A model generated the notes under the pieces. The model had not been told where the DNA came from. It saw only the letters and a list, made by a program, of their open reading frames with translations, and did not search any database. The position numbers and the translations under genes were made by a program. 64,000 bases of DNA from Prolixibacteraceae bacterium JC049 (lineage in GTDB: Bacteria; Bacteroidota; Bacteroidia; Bacteroidales; Prolixibacteraceae), in contig SACZ01000004.1 in assembly GCA_023369685.1 (NCBI GenBank), positions 124,001-188,000 of the forward strand, written 5' to 3'. The first letter of the stretch is position 1, and each line of letters begins with the position of its first letter. This document shows, one piece after another, positions 26,118 through 35,418 of the stretch.

Positions 26118-26831
26118 TTAGTATTTCCAATCTGTATGACTGATTGGTAGTTTGTTTAACTCTTCACGATGGAAGCGCCATTTGGGCATAAATTGATCCA
26201 TTAACTTAACAAATCGTTGATTGTGGCTACGTTCAATCAAATGCACTAATTCATGGGCAATTATATACTCAAGGCAGATTTTTGGTTTTTTTGCTAATTC
26301 AAGATTTAACCAAATGCGCTTAGCTTCGGTGTTACAAGTTCCCCATTTGGTTCGCATTTTCTTAATCCCAAAAGAATTGCTTTTGACTCCAATCACCTCT
26401 TCCCATTTGGTAATTAATTGAGGAACTATTTGTTTTAGTTGTTTGCGATACCATTCGTTAATTATATCTGCTCGTTTTTCGGGACTTGTATTTGGTTTTA
26501 TGTGAAGATGGATGTATTTATGATCTAATTCGACTTTAGCAGGGGCATTTGCCTGGTGAATTTTCATTAAATATCTTTTTCCTAGAAAATAATGACTTTC
26601 ACGTTCTAAGTATTCTCTGGGGGTTTCGCGTACCTGTTGTAATAGTTTTTCTTGCTGAGCTTTTATCCATTGTAATTTTGATATCGCAAATAATCGAATT
26701 GTGTCCAAATCCATTCTTAAGGGTGCGGCAATCCGCACCCTTCCATTTGGAGGATAGACACTTAAATGAATATTCTTAATATCCTTTTGTTCTACTTCGA
26801 TATCAATATTTCCTAATTTAATATTTTGCAT
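26118..26831 (-). CDS. YgjP-like (M48/SprT-type) metallopeptidase domain protein
   Basis: 237 residues. The zinc site is HELVHLIERSHN with a distal helix (about 190-205), preceded by KWGTCN, the YgjP/WLM signature. YgjP-like proteins are often the last gene of type I restriction operons; their target is not established, though proteolytic control of the restriction subunit has been proposed by analogy with other systems. The ATG overlaps the hsdR stop by one base, so translation is coupled. No secretion signal. Confidence 0.87.
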   Translation of the reverse strand: MQNIKLGNIDIEVEQKDIKNIHLSVYPPNGRVRIAAPLRMDLDTIRLFAISKLQWIKAQQEKLLQQVRETPREYLERESHYFLGKRYLMKIHQANAPAKVELDHKYIHLHIKPNTSPEKRADIINEWYRKQLKQIVPQLITKWEEVIGVKSNSFGIKKMRTKWGTCNTEAKRIWLNLELAKKPKICLEYIIAHELVHLIERSHNQRFVKLMDQFMPKWRFHREELNKLPISHTDWKY

Positions 26832-29800
26832 TAATATTCGGCTTGTTCTTTAATAATTTTAAAAATCTTCTCCACTTTATTAGGTAGACCGTACCCATTA
26901 GGTGGTTCAGTTATTAATTGTTCATGTGATGGATTTTCATCCTGTAAGTTTTTCACAAATACATCGTAAATATTTCTTTTTACCACATTCTCTTTTGCAG
27001 GATTGCCTCTCCAATCGGCGGGACTTTCTAATTTTAAAGCCTCATCAATTTTTACGACCAAACCCTCATCGTTATTCAAATTATTGTACAAAGCTCGCAT
27101 ACCACATGTTTTTATGACATCAGGTGTATGATCAGAGTTTCCGTTATTGGTTTGCCTAGCTAATTCAGCTATGCGTTTTAAATATTCCTCGTATGAAATT
27201 GCACTTTCCTTTCTGAGTTTAATCAGTTCATCTAAAAGTTTAGACATACGTTCGAAGAAAGCAGGATCAAGACGCTGGTCTTTAATAATTTTACGTCTAA
27301 CATTGTTTTCAATGGTTTCTGCTATTGCTCCTTGGTTTGTTTTTATTCCTTTGGGTAATGCATTAATTGCTGCAGCTACACCTTCGTTTGAAATAATATC
27401 CAATAATGACATCCCTTCAAATGGAGTGATGTCTTCCGGTTCATCGGCTTGTATGTATGCATCTAAGAGGTGTCGCATATCAGCTTCGTAGGTTTTCATA
27501 TCGAGTGTTTCGCCTGATGCTTTTTTAATCTGTTCGCGAAGCTTTAAATAAAAATCCAAGTCTTTTTCAATGGCTTTAATTTCTGCTTTTGAATAATCAG
27601 CTTCTTCCAATTCATCGGCGATGTTGGCATAAGCACGAATAAAAGCCACTGTAAGTTTATAAAGCTGTGTACGCCTTAAAGCAGTATCTTTTAAATCGCT
27701 TTCTTTTTCTGGATTACCACAGAAATAATGTTGATATTCTAAAGTTCCTTTAGGAGGTTCAACAGGTTCGCAAAGTAGGGCCAGTTCTTCCATTGTATTG
27801 TCCAAACGTTTTTTACCAACTTCCAAACGGTCCTGAAGCATAATATCAATATCTTCTTTTTCAAATTTATCGGTATCCAGTTCTGAAGTATAAACCGAAA
27901 TCGCTTTCCCTACATTGTCGAATAAACCTCTATAATCAACAATATAACCGTAGTCTTTATCTTCACCATCTACACGATTTGTTCGACAAATGGCTTGGAA
28001 CAAACCATGGTCTTGCATACTTTTATCTAAATAAATGTAGGCACAACTTGGTGCATCAAAACCAGTAAGCAATTTAGATACCACTACCAATATCTTCATG
28101 TTAGCAGGTTCTTTTTTGAATTTTGCTTTTGCCCAATCTTCGTATACTTCGGTTTTTGTTTTATTAGCCTGTGGTATTACTTCTTTTAAAAGTTCTTCGT
28201 AAAGATTATAAATTGCTTCTTTCTGTGTTTCGGTATTGGCACCAGTATCTTCTGTTGCAGCATCGCTTGCTTGTGGATTGTATGAAGTTACAACAGCACA
28301 TTTTCCTTTAAACTCGGTATTTTGAAGGAGTTTGTAGTATTCGCAAGCTTCGAAGATAGAATTTGCTACCAAAATGGCATTGCTTCGGGATGACATTAAC
28401 AGTCGTTTGGTAGAAAAATCGAAAACTATATCGGTTACGATTTTTTCCATACGGGAGCGACTACTAAGGACATTTTGCATGGTACCCCATTTCTTTTTCA
28501 GCTCCGCTTTTTGAAAATCATTTAAACCTTTTGTTTTGGCTTTGAACCATTCATCTACTTTTTTCTGAGATGTCAGTTTTTGGTCAATATCTCGCGCTTC
28601 GTACATTAAATCAAGAATAACACCATCCTCAACACCTTCGTTAAATTTGTATGTATGAATGTATTTACCAAATACCTCTAAACTGGTTTGTTTGTCCTTC
28701 TTTAGAAGCGGTGTCCCCGTAAAACCGATAAATACCGCATTAGGGAGCATTGTTTTCATAGTTTTGTGCAGCTTTCCACTTTGAGTACGGTGGCACTCAT
28801 CCACAAACACAAATAACTCACCAGATACTTTTACCGGGTTCTTTTTAAGTTCTTCGATGAACTTATTGAAATTTTTAACGCCTTTTTTGCCAAATTTGTG
28901 AATTAATGAGCATATCATTCGGGGGCTTGTATCGGCTAATTTGCCCATTAGATCGTTACCGCTTGAAGTACGGAAAATCTTTTCCCCGGCATCAGTAAAT
29001 ACATCTTCAATTTGTTTGTCCAGTTCATCTCTATCGGTAAGAATAGCAATACGAGCTTTGGGATTATTTTCAAGAATCCACTTTGCTAAATATACCATTG
29101 TTAAACTCTTACCACTACCTTGTGTGTGCCAAATAATACCACCTTCGTAGCGATTGACAAATTTTTGCGATTCTTTAATACCAAAGTATTGATGAACACG
29201 AGGTAGCTTTTTAATGCCACCATCGAATAAAATAAAGTTGTAGATTAATTCGATGATGCGCTCTTTGCTACACATTTTTATCAAATACTTGTCGAGCATT
29301 AAGCGGGATGTATCTTCAACATCTTCTTTCCAGCTGAGGTAATATTTTTCGGGGCTGCTAATGGTTCCATAACGTAAGCCTTCGGAATCGTTACCAGCAA
29401 ACAAGATTTGGTTTGTAGCAAAAAAAGGCATGATAAAACGCTCTTGTAAGTTGCTAATGTTTTGGCGTATGCCTTCGCCAATATCGACAATACCACGTTT
29501 TAATTCTAATACAGCAATAGCAATTCCGTTGATGTAAAGTACAATATCAGGGCGTTTGCTACTACTTCGTTCAGTAATCGTTTGACGTTCGATGGTCACT
29601 TCTTCGGCAATGTAGAAATCATTATCAGTTGGATCTTCCCAGTTTATAAGTTTAACGGTTTCGTAGTTGTCGCCAGCATTTACTTTTACCTGAACACCAA
29701 AGCGCAATTTGCTGTATACATTTTTATTGGTCGTATATAAGCTATCGCTAAAATTACCTGCTACTTGTTCCAGCTCAAATATTGCTTTCTTTATTTGTGC

Positions 29801-29968
29801 ATCAGAATAGCCTTTGCGGGTAAGGTATTTGTTAAGGTACTCGTGCTCAATATTACTGTTTCCTTCACGCTCTTCCCAGTTGCCCAAGTAAGTGTATTTT
29901 AACTCTTCTTTAAAGAGTTTTACTATTCGGTTTTGGGCATTGCGTTCTATATCGGTTATGTTGGTCAT
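26831..29968 (-). CDS. hsdR: Type I restriction enzyme R subunit (endonuclease and translocase)
   Basis: 1045 residues. N-terminal PD-(D/E)xK nuclease: Asp141 in RPDIVLY and E155-L-K157 in AVLELKRG. A SF2 helicase motor follows, with Walker A HTQGSGKS (about 281-288), the DECH box (390-393) and motif III FTGTPLL, then ...TNRVDGEDKDYG late motor motifs and a helical C-terminal domain that joins the methylase core. It cuts DNA lacking the cognate methylation after translocation. All key residues are present, so it should be active. One-base overlaps link it to the DUF262 gene before it and the YgjP-like gene after it. Confidence 0.96.
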   Translation of the reverse strand: MTNITDIERNAQNRIVKLFKEELKYTYLGNWEEREGNSNIEHEYLNKYLTRKGYSDAQIKKAIFELEQVAGNFSDSLYTTNKNVYSKLRFGVQVKVNAGDNYETVKLINWEDPTDNDFYIAEEVTIERQTITERSSSKRPDIVLYINGIAIAVLELKRGIVDIGEGIRQNISNLQERFIMPFFATNQILFAGNDSEGLRYGTISSPEKYYLSWKEDVEDTSRLMLDKYLIKMCSKERIIELIYNFILFDGGIKKLPRVHQYFGIKESQKFVNRYEGGIIWHTQGSGKSLTMVYLAKWILENNPKARIAILTDRDELDKQIEDVFTDAGEKIFRTSSGNDLMGKLADTSPRMICSLIHKFGKKGVKNFNKFIEELKKNPVKVSGELFVFVDECHRTQSGKLHKTMKTMLPNAVFIGFTGTPLLKKDKQTSLEVFGKYIHTYKFNEGVEDGVILDLMYEARDIDQKLTSQKKVDEWFKAKTKGLNDFQKAELKKKWGTMQNVLSSRSRMEKIVTDIVFDFSTKRLLMSSRSNAILVANSIFEACEYYKLLQNTEFKGKCAVVTSYNPQASDAATEDTGANTETQKEAIYNLYEELLKEVIPQANKTKTEVYEDWAKAKFKKEPANMKILVVVSKLLTGFDAPSCAYIYLDKSMQDHGLFQAICRTNRVDGEDKDYGYIVDYRGLFDNVGKAISVYTSELDTDKFEKEDIDIMLQDRLEVGKKRLDNTMEELALLCEPVEPPKGTLEYQHYFCGNPEKESDLKDTALRRTQLYKLTVAFIRAYANIADELEEADYSKAEIKAIEKDLDFYLKLREQIKKASGETLDMKTYEADMRHLLDAYIQADEPEDITPFEGMSLLDIISNEGVAAAINALPKGIKTNQGAIAETIENNVRRKIIKDQRLDPAFFERMSKLLDELIKLRKESAISYEEYLKRIAELARQTNNGNSDHTPDVIKTCGMRALYNNLNNDEGLVVKIDEALKLESPADWRGNPAKENVVKRNIYDVFVKNLQDENPSHEQLITEPPNGYGLPNKVEKIFKIIKEQAEY

Positions 29969-32436
29969 TATTGTATTTTCTGGAGTTTAAGGCCTATTTT
30001 TGTAATAAATTCTATTACTTCCTCTTCGTTCTGATGGCTGATTAAATATGAGTTGTCCTCATACTTATCAGATTGGGTCATATGGTGATCTTCCAAGATT
30101 TGAACAATAGAGTCATAAATATCATCACTTTCTCGATTGAAAAACCTGATTTCAGATTGATCTTCATGATGCAAATAGCGAATATCCATTGCATAATTTG
30201 CTTCATCGAGCAACCAGTTATCTACATAGGCACATGGAATATTTTCATTGCCACTTGGTGAGTAATAATCAGAGTTGGTAAAGGGAGCAGGAATATTATT
30301 TTTAAGGTAATTGTTATAAAAGGCATAAGAATAGTATTCAGCATGCTCGCCACTTAAACGTTTTTTCCGCAACAAGTAGATTTCATTTTTACTTTCCCAA
30401 CGAATAAATTTATTGAAGCCTAAGTACTGTATTACTTCAGGAGTCTTGATAAAGAACTCTCGCCAATTGCTAACCGTTGACTTATCAATAATTGTATTTA
30501 GTGATTCTTGGATATTAGCGATTGAAAAATCAGAATCATCGAATAATTGTTTTACAAAATCCCTTCTATCTTCATTGTTATCTCTTAACAAGCGTTTCCA
30601 ACTAATATCCCTTTCGTCGTTTATTAGAAAACTCCAGTTTGAACCTTTATTTAAAAGGTAATCTCCTTTGGAAAGTAGTGCACGATGCCATAAATGTGAT
30701 GGAAGTTGAATCAATCCATCATTGTTAAAGATGGCCTTCGCTTTTTCACTATAGACTTTAAATAATTCTAGGTATTCTGCATTACTTTCTTTATCCCAAT
30801 TGCAATGACTATTATTATTGAAGTATTCCTCGATACCAGCAAAATTCAGACAAAAACCAATTTGCCCCGTAAAATATTCGTGATTTTCAAGATTTTGTAT
30901 TGCATTAAACCAAGCAGCATCAAATCCGGTATCACCTTTGCAAATTAAATTTGCTTTTATTCTTTCTTCATGGATCTGGACATCGGGGAAGCCACTTAAT
31001 TTATTGGCTGGATTAGATAAGTGTTCAAGAATTTTATTGCTTTTGGGAAGTATTTCTTCAATAGCCTGAATTGAACGAATGTACTCTTCGGGGCGATTAT
31101 ATATGAAATTTTCGGTTAGGTTGTAAACAACTCTCATCCATTGATGTAATCCTTCGGTTGCTCCGAACAAAATGAGGTGTCGATAGAATGCGTAAAACCT
31201 AATCTTATCGCGATAGCCTGTTTTATTTAAAAGAGCTAATTTAAAAACATCTGCTTCGTTAAAATGAGTGGATTCTCCAGAATAAACTTTAATTGTTTTT
31301 TCACCATTTTTTAGAAGATCGAAAATGGCTATTAAATCAGTAATTAGCTTTTCATCTAAACAGTTTAATTCTTTGTATTGTAAATAGGTGAGGTTGTTAT
31401 CATCATTATCTCTACCAATCAGCATTTGGGTATTGTTCACTTTATTATGCCCTTGACCAACAATTGCATAATGATTGGTAATTACCAATCGGATGAAGTT
31501 CATGATTTCATCATCGAAAGTGTTATCATCGTCTTGTTTATTGGTAGATGATTGTTTTTTAAAAACCGCTTTGTAGTTCCAGAATAAATCAGCCCATTCT
31601 GTATCAATTTTGTGAGAGAAGTATTCGTGGGCAGTTACTTCTTTGGTTGTATTTCCAACTGATAGCTCATAAACTTTCTCTATTTGAGCATTTTTGATTT
31701 GCTGTTCGAACTTGGCCTTAAAATTTTCAAAATCGGTTAACTGTTTTCCTCTTGCATTCATTTTAATGTAGAGGTCATCTGTTAAGCTGAATTTTTTCAG
31801 GTTAAGAAACTGAAAGGTAATTACTGGCTTTTCAGAATGAGTTAATCGCTCATATAGATTGCTTGTAGCCTTAAATTTTTCATGTATTGCATCCAACATG
31901 TTCAGCATGGCTTTAATGGTAGGATCGTTGTCCCAAGAGCCAAAATACCATGCTTTATCCATAATGGTTATGGAAATGCTATCCTTTATTAAGTGCGACA
32001 AATTAATTTCGGCATTTACCAAAGCATTGCAAAATTCGCGCGCACTGGTTCTGGTTTCATAAGTAAAATTGGATTTGCTAGCTGTTGTGATGAAAGATTT
32101 AAAGTCCTCAAATTTTTCATCGTGTGTGGCTAAATACCAATGCAGTAAAAATAATGTCGTTAAACGTTGCTGACCGTCAAGTGGAATGAACAAGTTATTG
32201 GCTTCGCCATTTATGCTGCCGTAAACAAAATCCAAGTCTATGTTTTTATTGTCTTGTAAATGATTCAGCAAAGAATCGAGAAAGTTATTCCTTACACCAA
32301 TAGCAGAATTTCTTCCTTGTGCATAGTCACGCTGAATTATGGGTATTTCAATTTTCCATTGTTTTTCGGCAAACAATTGGAAAAAACTAAGTTGTTCACC
32401 TTGGTTTATTTGTATGTCGATGTCACTATTGATCAT
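29968..32436 (-). CDS. DUF262 domain protein (second of two in the operon)
   Basis: 822 residues. The N-terminal DUF262 (ParB/Srx-like, GmrS-type) domain shows IPIIQRDYAQGR (about 32-42) and LDGQQRLTTLFLL (86-98), with a long alpha-helical remainder of unknown fold. DUF262 is the NTP-binding half of GmrSD-type, modification-dependent restriction systems and of BrxU. A clear HNH/DUF1524 nuclease motif is not seen here, in contrast to the gene upstream. It overlaps that gene by 11 bases. It may modulate the type I enzyme or add a second restriction activity against modified phage DNA; this is inference. Confidence 0.83.
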   Translation of the reverse strand: MINSDIDIQINQGEQLSFFQLFAEKQWKIEIPIIQRDYAQGRNSAIGVRNNFLDSLLNHLQDNKNIDLDFVYGSINGEANNLFIPLDGQQRLTTLFLLHWYLATHDEKFEDFKSFITTASKSNFTYETRTSAREFCNALVNAEINLSHLIKDSISITIMDKAWYFGSWDNDPTIKAMLNMLDAIHEKFKATSNLYERLTHSEKPVITFQFLNLKKFSLTDDLYIKMNARGKQLTDFENFKAKFEQQIKNAQIEKVYELSVGNTTKEVTAHEYFSHKIDTEWADLFWNYKAVFKKQSSTNKQDDDNTFDDEIMNFIRLVITNHYAIVGQGHNKVNNTQMLIGRDNDDNNLTYLQYKELNCLDEKLITDLIAIFDLLKNGEKTIKVYSGESTHFNEADVFKLALLNKTGYRDKIRFYAFYRHLILFGATEGLHQWMRVVYNLTENFIYNRPEEYIRSIQAIEEILPKSNKILEHLSNPANKLSGFPDVQIHEERIKANLICKGDTGFDAAWFNAIQNLENHEYFTGQIGFCLNFAGIEEYFNNNSHCNWDKESNAEYLELFKVYSEKAKAIFNNDGLIQLPSHLWHRALLSKGDYLLNKGSNWSFLINDERDISWKRLLRDNNEDRRDFVKQLFDDSDFSIANIQESLNTIIDKSTVSNWREFFIKTPEVIQYLGFNKFIRWESKNEIYLLRKKRLSGEHAEYYSYAFYNNYLKNNIPAPFTNSDYYSPSGNENIPCAYVDNWLLDEANYAMDIRYLHHEDQSEIRFFNRESDDIYDSIVQILEDHHMTQSDKYEDNSYLISHQNEEEVIEFITKIGLKLQKIQ

Positions 32437-34210
32437 TCTGCTGTTCTTTTGAGGTTTGGGTAAAAACAGATAAAGTATTCTTTAGAGCCTCCATGTAATT
32501 TTTTTCATCTTCGGCTTGCCAATACATTAAGTTACTATGTTTGGTGCTGTATGCTTTTAGGAATACATTTTTAGTTCCTAATGGAATAAAAGTACCTGTG
32601 GTGTCCTTTTCCAGTATGGTTTTTCGTTTAACCGGGAAAGGTGCATTTTTATACGATCTGTTTGTTTTAGCGTCCAGTAAGGTCAGGTTTGAGATACTAT
32701 TTATTGTATCGGGAACACTATCTTCTTCAAAGTAAATTAAAACCTTATCGTACACCTTTGTAAATCCCTCATCAGAAATCTTTTTAGTTTGAAGTAGATT
32801 CCATATTGACTCAGCAATATCCTTTTCCTCAGCATCCAACTTTTCAATAGCTTTTTCCTGAGATTCAGTTAACTCAATATCGTCTATACCTGTGAAATAT
32901 ACCAATACAACTTCCAACCAATTTCGTTGTTTGCCTCCAACAGGTTTTTCGGACTGAACAGATCTGATGTGTTCAATATCCCAATTTTCGGTTTTGTATA
33001 AATCAAAAGGGAAATAGCTATTGGCAACAGGATTATTAAGCAAGGTTTGAATATTGAACAATAGTAGCATTGGCCTGATGTGTTTCATGCTTTTATTACC
33101 ATATTCCAAATCATCAATATCGTAACTTAAGCCCTTAGCAATTTCTTCAATTAAGTACTCTCTAAATTGTGTTTTACTCTTGTTTGCAGAATTGTTAATG
33201 AGCTCGGTAATAGGTGTGCTTGTTGCAATTAAGTAGCCAATGTAATGATAAAATTCACGATTGTTGAACCAATCCTGAAAAGTTTGAAAATACTTCTTGA
33301 TATCCAACCAAATATCATCTATTTCCTTCTCTCCAAAGTCTTCGTTAAAGGCATGAAAAGTAAAATAGGGTTCAGCATCTTTTGGCTTCTTTTTCATCAA
33401 ATCAAAAATATACTCGATACGTGTGTCGTAGTTTTTTGAACCTTCGTGGATGAAATGCCAAAAGTTATTTTTCTGAAGTGTATATTCAATTAAATCCCAT
33501 TCGTTGGCAATTTGCAGACGTTTAAGGTAAACCCTTTCCTCGTTGCCATTATTTGATTTTACTTTGCCCAGAAAAAGAGCCTTGATCAGTTCGGCATTGG
33601 TTAAAGGAATTTTACCTATGTTGATACGAGTAAAAACATCAATAGCATAATCTTCCTGACTATTTTCATCTGTTAGATCGTACCAGATTACTTTTACATT
33701 TTTACCTGACTCATCATCGTTAAGGAGGGTATTCAGAAAATTGATTTTTGCATTCCCATCCTTTGATTTAAACCAGTTATCTATGGTTTCATAAGCTGTG
33801 CAAATGTGGTAATAGTCGATATTTTCATCTTTACGACTAAGGTCAATATTTTGTAGAAACTCGTAGCTATCTGGTCTGGTCTCGTAATAAATGGTGTATT
33901 TTTCTTTACCCAATATTTCCAGAACTCCTTTTAGGTATTCTAAAATCAGGTTGATGGTGGTCAACCTTTGTTGACCATCGACAAGCTCCCAGCTGCCGTT
34001 GTTTTTTGAAACAACGACAGGTTGTAAGCAGTAAAAGGCTTCTTTGGGACCTTCCTGACTACTGTCACGAAAATCCCAAATATCATTCAATAGTTCTTCA
34101 ACTTGTCTTTTTGTCCAACGATAACCTCTTTGATAGGCTGGAATAAAGAATTTATCGCCTAATAAATCGTTAATGGGTTTTAGGGTTAATTTGGATTTTA
34201 TTTCACTCAC
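32426..34210 (-). CDS. DUF262 and DUF1524 (GmrSD-like) protein
   Basis: 594 residues. DUF262 at the N-terminus carries IPAYQRGYRWT (23-33) and VDGQQRLTTI (77-86). The C-terminal half includes WDIEHIRSV, the IEH core of the DUF1524 His-Me finger nuclease domain (about 410-560), so this is a single-chain GmrSD-like modification-dependent nuclease candidate. It lies between hsdS and a second DUF262 gene and overlaps hsdS by 4 bases (ATGA). Placement inside a type I operon suggests that unmodified and modified foreign DNA are both targeted, but no experiment is known to me for this arrangement. Confidence 0.88.
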   Translation of the reverse strand: MSEIKSKLTLKPINDLLGDKFFIPAYQRGYRWTKRQVEELLNDIWDFRDSSQEGPKEAFYCLQPVVVSKNNGSWELVDGQQRLTTINLILEYLKGVLEILGKEKYTIYYETRPDSYEFLQNIDLSRKDENIDYYHICTAYETIDNWFKSKDGNAKINFLNTLLNDDESGKNVKVIWYDLTDENSQEDYAIDVFTRINIGKIPLTNAELIKALFLGKVKSNNGNEERVYLKRLQIANEWDLIEYTLQKNNFWHFIHEGSKNYDTRIEYIFDLMKKKPKDAEPYFTFHAFNEDFGEKEIDDIWLDIKKYFQTFQDWFNNREFYHYIGYLIATSTPITELINNSANKSKTQFREYLIEEIAKGLSYDIDDLEYGNKSMKHIRPMLLLFNIQTLLNNPVANSYFPFDLYKTENWDIEHIRSVQSEKPVGGKQRNWLEVVLVYFTGIDDIELTESQEKAIEKLDAEEKDIAESIWNLLQTKKISDEGFTKVYDKVLIYFEEDSVPDTINSISNLTLLDAKTNRSYKNAPFPVKRKTILEKDTTGTFIPLGTKNVFLKAYSTKHSNLMYWQAEDEKNYMEALKNTLSVFTQTSKEQQNDQ

Positions 34211-35418
34211 AGTAAGCGTATTTTTCCGGTTAGTAATTGTTGCATCATACCTTGTTTGACTTCTTGGTATTTGGCTAGTTTTTGTTCAAGCTTCTCAAGT
34301 TCTTTGTCTGTATCAATAATTATTTGTGAAATTTCTTCTTGTTCTTTTATATCAATAGGAAAGGAAATTTCGATTTTATTCAGATGGAAAGGACCAAAAT
34401 TTGGTTGTGCTCCACCAGTAATAAGCAGGTCAATCTGATTTTTAAATAAATTCGACTTTAAGAAAATAAGAAGCCAGTTATAGATTAATCCTTGCAGTGG
34501 TTTAAATCTTATAACGCTTGTATTCATTAATAAAGGTAAATCTTGCTTTCTAACAATTGAAACCTTCGAATAGGAATTACCTGAGCTTGCCATTACAATA
34601 TCTCCTTCATCGATTTCAAAATGCTTGTACATTCTATCAAACTCATTCAAGGATATGTGTCTGTCAGTTCTGGATAAATCCAAATATCCATTAACTAAAT
34701 TGGTTACATTAATTACCTTAATTCCTGTAGATGTGAATTGCCAATTTCTTAACCCAGGACCTTCCTGGAACCAACAAACTTTAGGTAGTGATTTTGTAGC
34801 CCATCCTTTCCTTGGTGTAAACATTTTTTGCATCACCCCTTTTTTGATGAGTTTTTTCTTGGCTATCTTTTTTTCGATGGCTTGTATAAGCGCATCGGTA
34901 TCTGATAGTACTTGGGCAATGGCTTTTTGTTCAGACAAAGCAGGTGGACAAGCAAATTTAAAGCCTTCCATTTCCCATTTTTGGGTATGCACTAACGCCG
35001 AAGCACCATGAGCATTATCTTCAATATGCTTAGTAAGTTGTTTTAACGCGAAAAGGAAAAACTTTTTATTAATAACTTCTTCTTTGACATCAACTTTCCA
35101 AGTGTGATAATTGAGTACCCCTTTTATCCCATTCCAAACATGTGGCCCAAATGAAGTGCCTCTACTACCAGACCACGCAAATAATAATTGGCCCTTTTCT
35201 ACTTCAATTTTTTTGTCGTAAGTTCCCTCATAAAAATTAAACTCGTCAGAACCATTTAAATTTTGAATTCTAATGATAGGTAAGCCTCTTTTTCTCCATT
35301 CGTGTGGTTTAAAGCCTCTGCCATTAATTAATGTACAAACGTGGTTTATTGTTTTTTCTTCCCAGTCGATTGGAATAACGCCCACATCTGTTTTTTTATC
35401 CCCTTCTTTTAGTTCCAT
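34207..35418 (-). CDS. hsdS: Type I restriction enzyme specificity subunit
   Basis: 403 residues with two target-recognition domains (about 1-175 and 210-370), each followed by a conserved helical spacer: LSEQKAIAQVLSDTDALIQA (about 160-180) and KEQEEISQIIIDTDKELEKL (about 360-380), then QGMMQQLLTGKIRLL. The two TRDs read the two halves of a bipartite target. Overlaps hsdM by 10 bases. TRD sequences vary widely, so the recognised sequence cannot be predicted here. Confidence 0.95.
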   Translation of the reverse strand: MELKEGDKKTDVGVIPIDWEEKTINHVCTLINGRGFKPHEWRKRGLPIIRIQNLNGSDEFNFYEGTYDKKIEVEKGQLLFAWSGSRGTSFGPHVWNGIKGVLNYHTWKVDVKEEVINKKFFLFALKQLTKHIEDNAHGASALVHTQKWEMEGFKFACPPALSEQKAIAQVLSDTDALIQAIEKKIAKKKLIKKGVMQKMFTPRKGWATKSLPKVCWFQEGPGLRNWQFTSTGIKVINVTNLVNGYLDLSRTDRHISLNEFDRMYKHFEIDEGDIVMASSGNSYSKVSIVRKQDLPLLMNTSVIRFKPLQGLIYNWLLIFLKSNLFKNQIDLLITGGAQPNFGPFHLNKIEISFPIDIKEQEEISQIIIDTDKELEKLEQKLAKYQEVKQGMMQQLLTGKIRLL